14,623 bases of DNA from an uncultured Bacilli bacterium (GTDB lineage Bacteria; Bacillota_I; Bacilli_A; RF39; UBA660), in the NCBI GenBank assembly GCA_947623845.1, contig CANQHM010000029.1, forward strand, positions 1 through 14,623, written 5' to 3'. The position numbers were made by a program, and so were the translations under genes. This document shows positions 13,750 through 14,623 of this stretch, piece after piece (the stretch's first letter is position 1; each line of letters opens with the position of its first letter). The notes under the pieces are model-generated. The model saw only the letters and a program-made list of their open reading frames with translations, did not search any database and had not been told where the DNA came from.

Positions 13750-14176
13750 CGTATTCTTTACCATATGGAGTTAAAACTATAACTCGCGTATTTTCATCTA
13801 CGACTTTGAATGTTAAATCTAAACGTTCATCAGGTAGAGCATCTTTTACTAATTCAGCCCATTCAATAATAGTTATGGCTTCACCATCAAAGTAATCGTC
13901 AAAATCAAAGGAACTGGCATTATCTTCTAAACGATAAACGTCCATATGATTTAGTGGGGCTTCACCATCTTTATATTCTTTAACAATATTAAATGTTGGG
14001 CTCGTGATATTCTCTTCAATACCTAAGGCGTGCGCAAAACCCTTAACAAATATAGTTTTACCACTACCTAATTCCCCATTTAAACAGATAACCATACCTG
14101 GAAATTTTTCGCTTTCAATATTTTGGGCTAAAGCTAAGGTATCTTCTTCTTTTCGTGACACAAATTTATAATCCAT
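13724..14176 (-). CDS. tsaE: tRNA t6A biosynthesis ATPase TsaE
   Basis: P-loop ATPase of 150 residues, the usual size. It cycles the TsaB-TsaD complex during synthesis of threonylcarbamoyl-adenosine at tRNA position 37. The Walker A motif is GELGSGKT (34-41). ITSPTF (57-62) is the TsaE switch region. HMDVYRL (77-83) contributes the Walker-B-like Asp79. IIEWAEL (103-109) with the conserved E-W pair closes the nucleotide pocket. All expected residues are present. AGGTGAG lies seven bases before the ATG, under a promoter at 14197-14225. It is separated from tsaB by a terminator and a new promoter, although the two often form one operon in Bacillota. Confidence 0.97.
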   Translation of the reverse strand: MDYKFVSRKEEDTLALAQNIESEKFPGMVICLNGELGSGKTIFVKGFAHALGIEENITSPTFNIVKEYKDGEAPLNHMDVYRLEDNASSFDFDDYFDGEAITIIEWAELVKDALPDERLDLTFKVVDENTRVIVLTPYGKEYEDLCNAVL

Positions 14177-14196
14177 ATATTAACTCACCTATTATT

Positions 14197-14225
14197 AGTA
14201 TATAATGTAAAAGATTTTTAAACAA
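14197..14225 (-). promoter_or_regulatory. Promoter of tsaE
   Basis: -35 TTGTTT (14220-14225), 17-nt spacer, -10 TATACT (14197-14202), about 20 nt before the tsaE start codon. The stretch from 14226 to 14318 upstream of it is AT-rich and shows no gene or clear structure. Confidence 0.55.
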
Positions 14226-14318
14226 CTATATTTTGAAAAATTGACGTTAATTTACTGAAAATCGAAAATTACTTTACTATTCCTATTACAAATTCAAAGA
14301 ATTAACATTAATTACTTT

Positions 14319-14390
14319 AAAAAAACCAAATAATGTTACTTCGCAGTAAGCTCCAATTGCCGACCCGTTTCACTAATTATTTGGTTCTAC
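14319..14390 (-). ncRNA. Compact structured small RNA (~72 nt), class unknown
   Basis: A perfect 11-bp stem, AACCAAATAAT (14376-14386 on the complement) with ATTATTTGGTT (14324-14334), closes a 41-nt insert and is followed by TTTTTTT (14319-14325), so the closing helix doubles as the terminator. The insert is much richer in GC than the surrounding DNA and holds a TTACT-GCGA-AGTAA hairpin plus an ACGGGTCGGCAATTGG segment. A near-consensus promoter (14396-14424) starts the RNA a few bases before the stem. No start codon with a ribosome site is present. It does not show the GGAA-capped helix 8 of SRP RNA, nor tmRNA, 6S, tRNA or any riboswitch core I know. A stand-alone sRNA gene is the best reading. 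Confidence 0.65.
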
Positions 14391-14395
14391 AAGCA

Positions 14396-14424
14396 ATGAT
14401 AATATATTCAATATAAAAAGTCAA
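14396..14424 (-). promoter_or_regulatory. Strong promoter of the small RNA
   Basis: -35 TTGACT (14419-14424, 5 of 6), 17-nt spacer, -10 TATCAT (14396-14401, 5 of 6), with a very AT-rich stretch upstream (14430-14470) that could act as an UP element. It is the best promoter match in the window. Confidence 0.7.
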
Positions 14425-14499
14425 TCATTACTATATACTATTTTATATATTTAATAATAATCAAAATTAAAGACCATATTTGATACCTACTATAAAAAT

Positions 14500-14513
14500 A
14501 TATGGTACCATAT
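14500..14513. repeat. 14-bp perfect palindrome ATATGGTACCATAT
   Basis: Self-complementary over 14 bases. A further ACCATAT at 14473-14479 can pair with the left half (14500-14506) to form a 7-bp hairpin with a 20-nt loop. It lies between the rRNA terminator and the small-RNA promoter. It could be a protein site or a back-up terminator stem. Confidence 0.5.
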
Positions 14514-14519
14514 AAATTT

Positions 14520-14548
14520 AAAAATCCCGTATTTCTTGTAAATACGGG
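14520..14548 (-). terminator. rRNA operon terminator
   Basis: Perfect nine-bp stem CCCGTATTT / AAATACGGG (14526-14534 with 14540-14548), five-base loop, minus-strand exit ATTTTTAAATTT. It lies about 22 nt past the 3' end of the 5S gene. A further T9 run (14560-14568) directly follows the 5S sequence. Confidence 0.85.
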
Positions 14549-14570
14549 TATTTTAGAGCAAAAAAAAATT

Positions 14571-14623
14571 GGCAACTTCCTATTTTCGCTTACACTATCG
14601 TCGGCGTTCTAATGCTTAACTGC
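14571..14623 (-). rRNA. rrf: 5S ribosomal RNA, partial (3' part)
   Basis: Read on the minus strand, the last 53 bases hold conserved 5S elements: AGTTAAGC (helix III side), CGCCGA followed by GATAGT (loop E/helix IV region), and GCGAAAATAGGAAGTTGCC, the 3' strand of helices V/II/I. The 3' end is placed at about 14570 by the ...GTTGCC close before a T9 run; it may be one to three bases off. The 5' half lies beyond the window, presumably with 23S and 16S upstream on the same strand. Confidence 0.93.

Noticed and set aside
14319..14390. Small RNA read as bacterial SRP (4.5S) RNA
   Set aside because: Size and hairpin form fit, but the conserved GGTCC-GGAA-GGAAGCAGC core of helix 8 is absent.
14336..14390. 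Small RNA read as a tRNA or T-box
   Set aside because: No GGTTCGA-type T arm, no anticodon arm and no TGG-containing antiterminator bulge.
1..14623. Mycoplasma-type code (TGA read as Trp)
   Set aside because: TGA ends the response regulator and several ATGA-overlapped genes at the expected family lengths, and Trp is encoded by TGG.
1..14623. CRISPR array, insertion sequence or integrase
   Set aside because: No regularly spaced long repeats, no terminal inverted repeats around a transposase and no recombinase motifs in any frame.

Overview
The window is AT-rich DNA from a low-GC Bacillota, most like an uncultured gut Bacilli lineage near the Mollicutes (RF39/Acholeplasma-like). This placement is an inference from gene content and composition, with no search behind it. 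Shine-Dalgarno sites of the AGGAGG/AGGTGA type are present. TGA is used as a stop in several ATGA overlaps, so the code is the standard bacterial one and not the Mycoplasma code.

Nearly everything is on the minus strand, in line with an rRNA operon whose 5S gene (3' part only) and terminator lie at the right edge. To its left are an intergenic stretch with a strong promoter and a compact structured RNA of about 70 nt, then tsaE with its own terminator. An apparent six-gene operon follows: tsaB, rimI, tsaD, a ZIP metal transporter, an extended SDR epimerase-like protein and a patatin-like lipase. TsaE, TsaB and TsaD form the core of the t6A37 tRNA-modification machinery.

The middle holds a YebC/TACO1-family gene under a promoter with a palindromic, cre-like spacer, and an OmpR-type two-component system. 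Direct repeats of TTCAYT with an 11-bp period, like the boxes bound by PhoP, lie in the system's own promoter and again just past the kinase gene. The second site sits in front of a -10 element that could drive a short RNA.

The left part holds two tandem paralogous regulators, each with two Xre-type HTH domains. They are transcribed on the plus strand, divergently from a 584-residue membrane-anchored protein with a formylglycine-generating-enzyme-like (C-type-lectin-fold) C-terminus. Downstream of that gene is a PMCA-like P-type Ca2+ ATPase. At the extreme left, a plus-strand promoter drives an orphan leader-like RNA with alternative hairpins and two terminators, and the start of a probable Bro-N-type protein runs off the window. 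No tRNA, CRISPR array, transposase or insertion sequence was seen.
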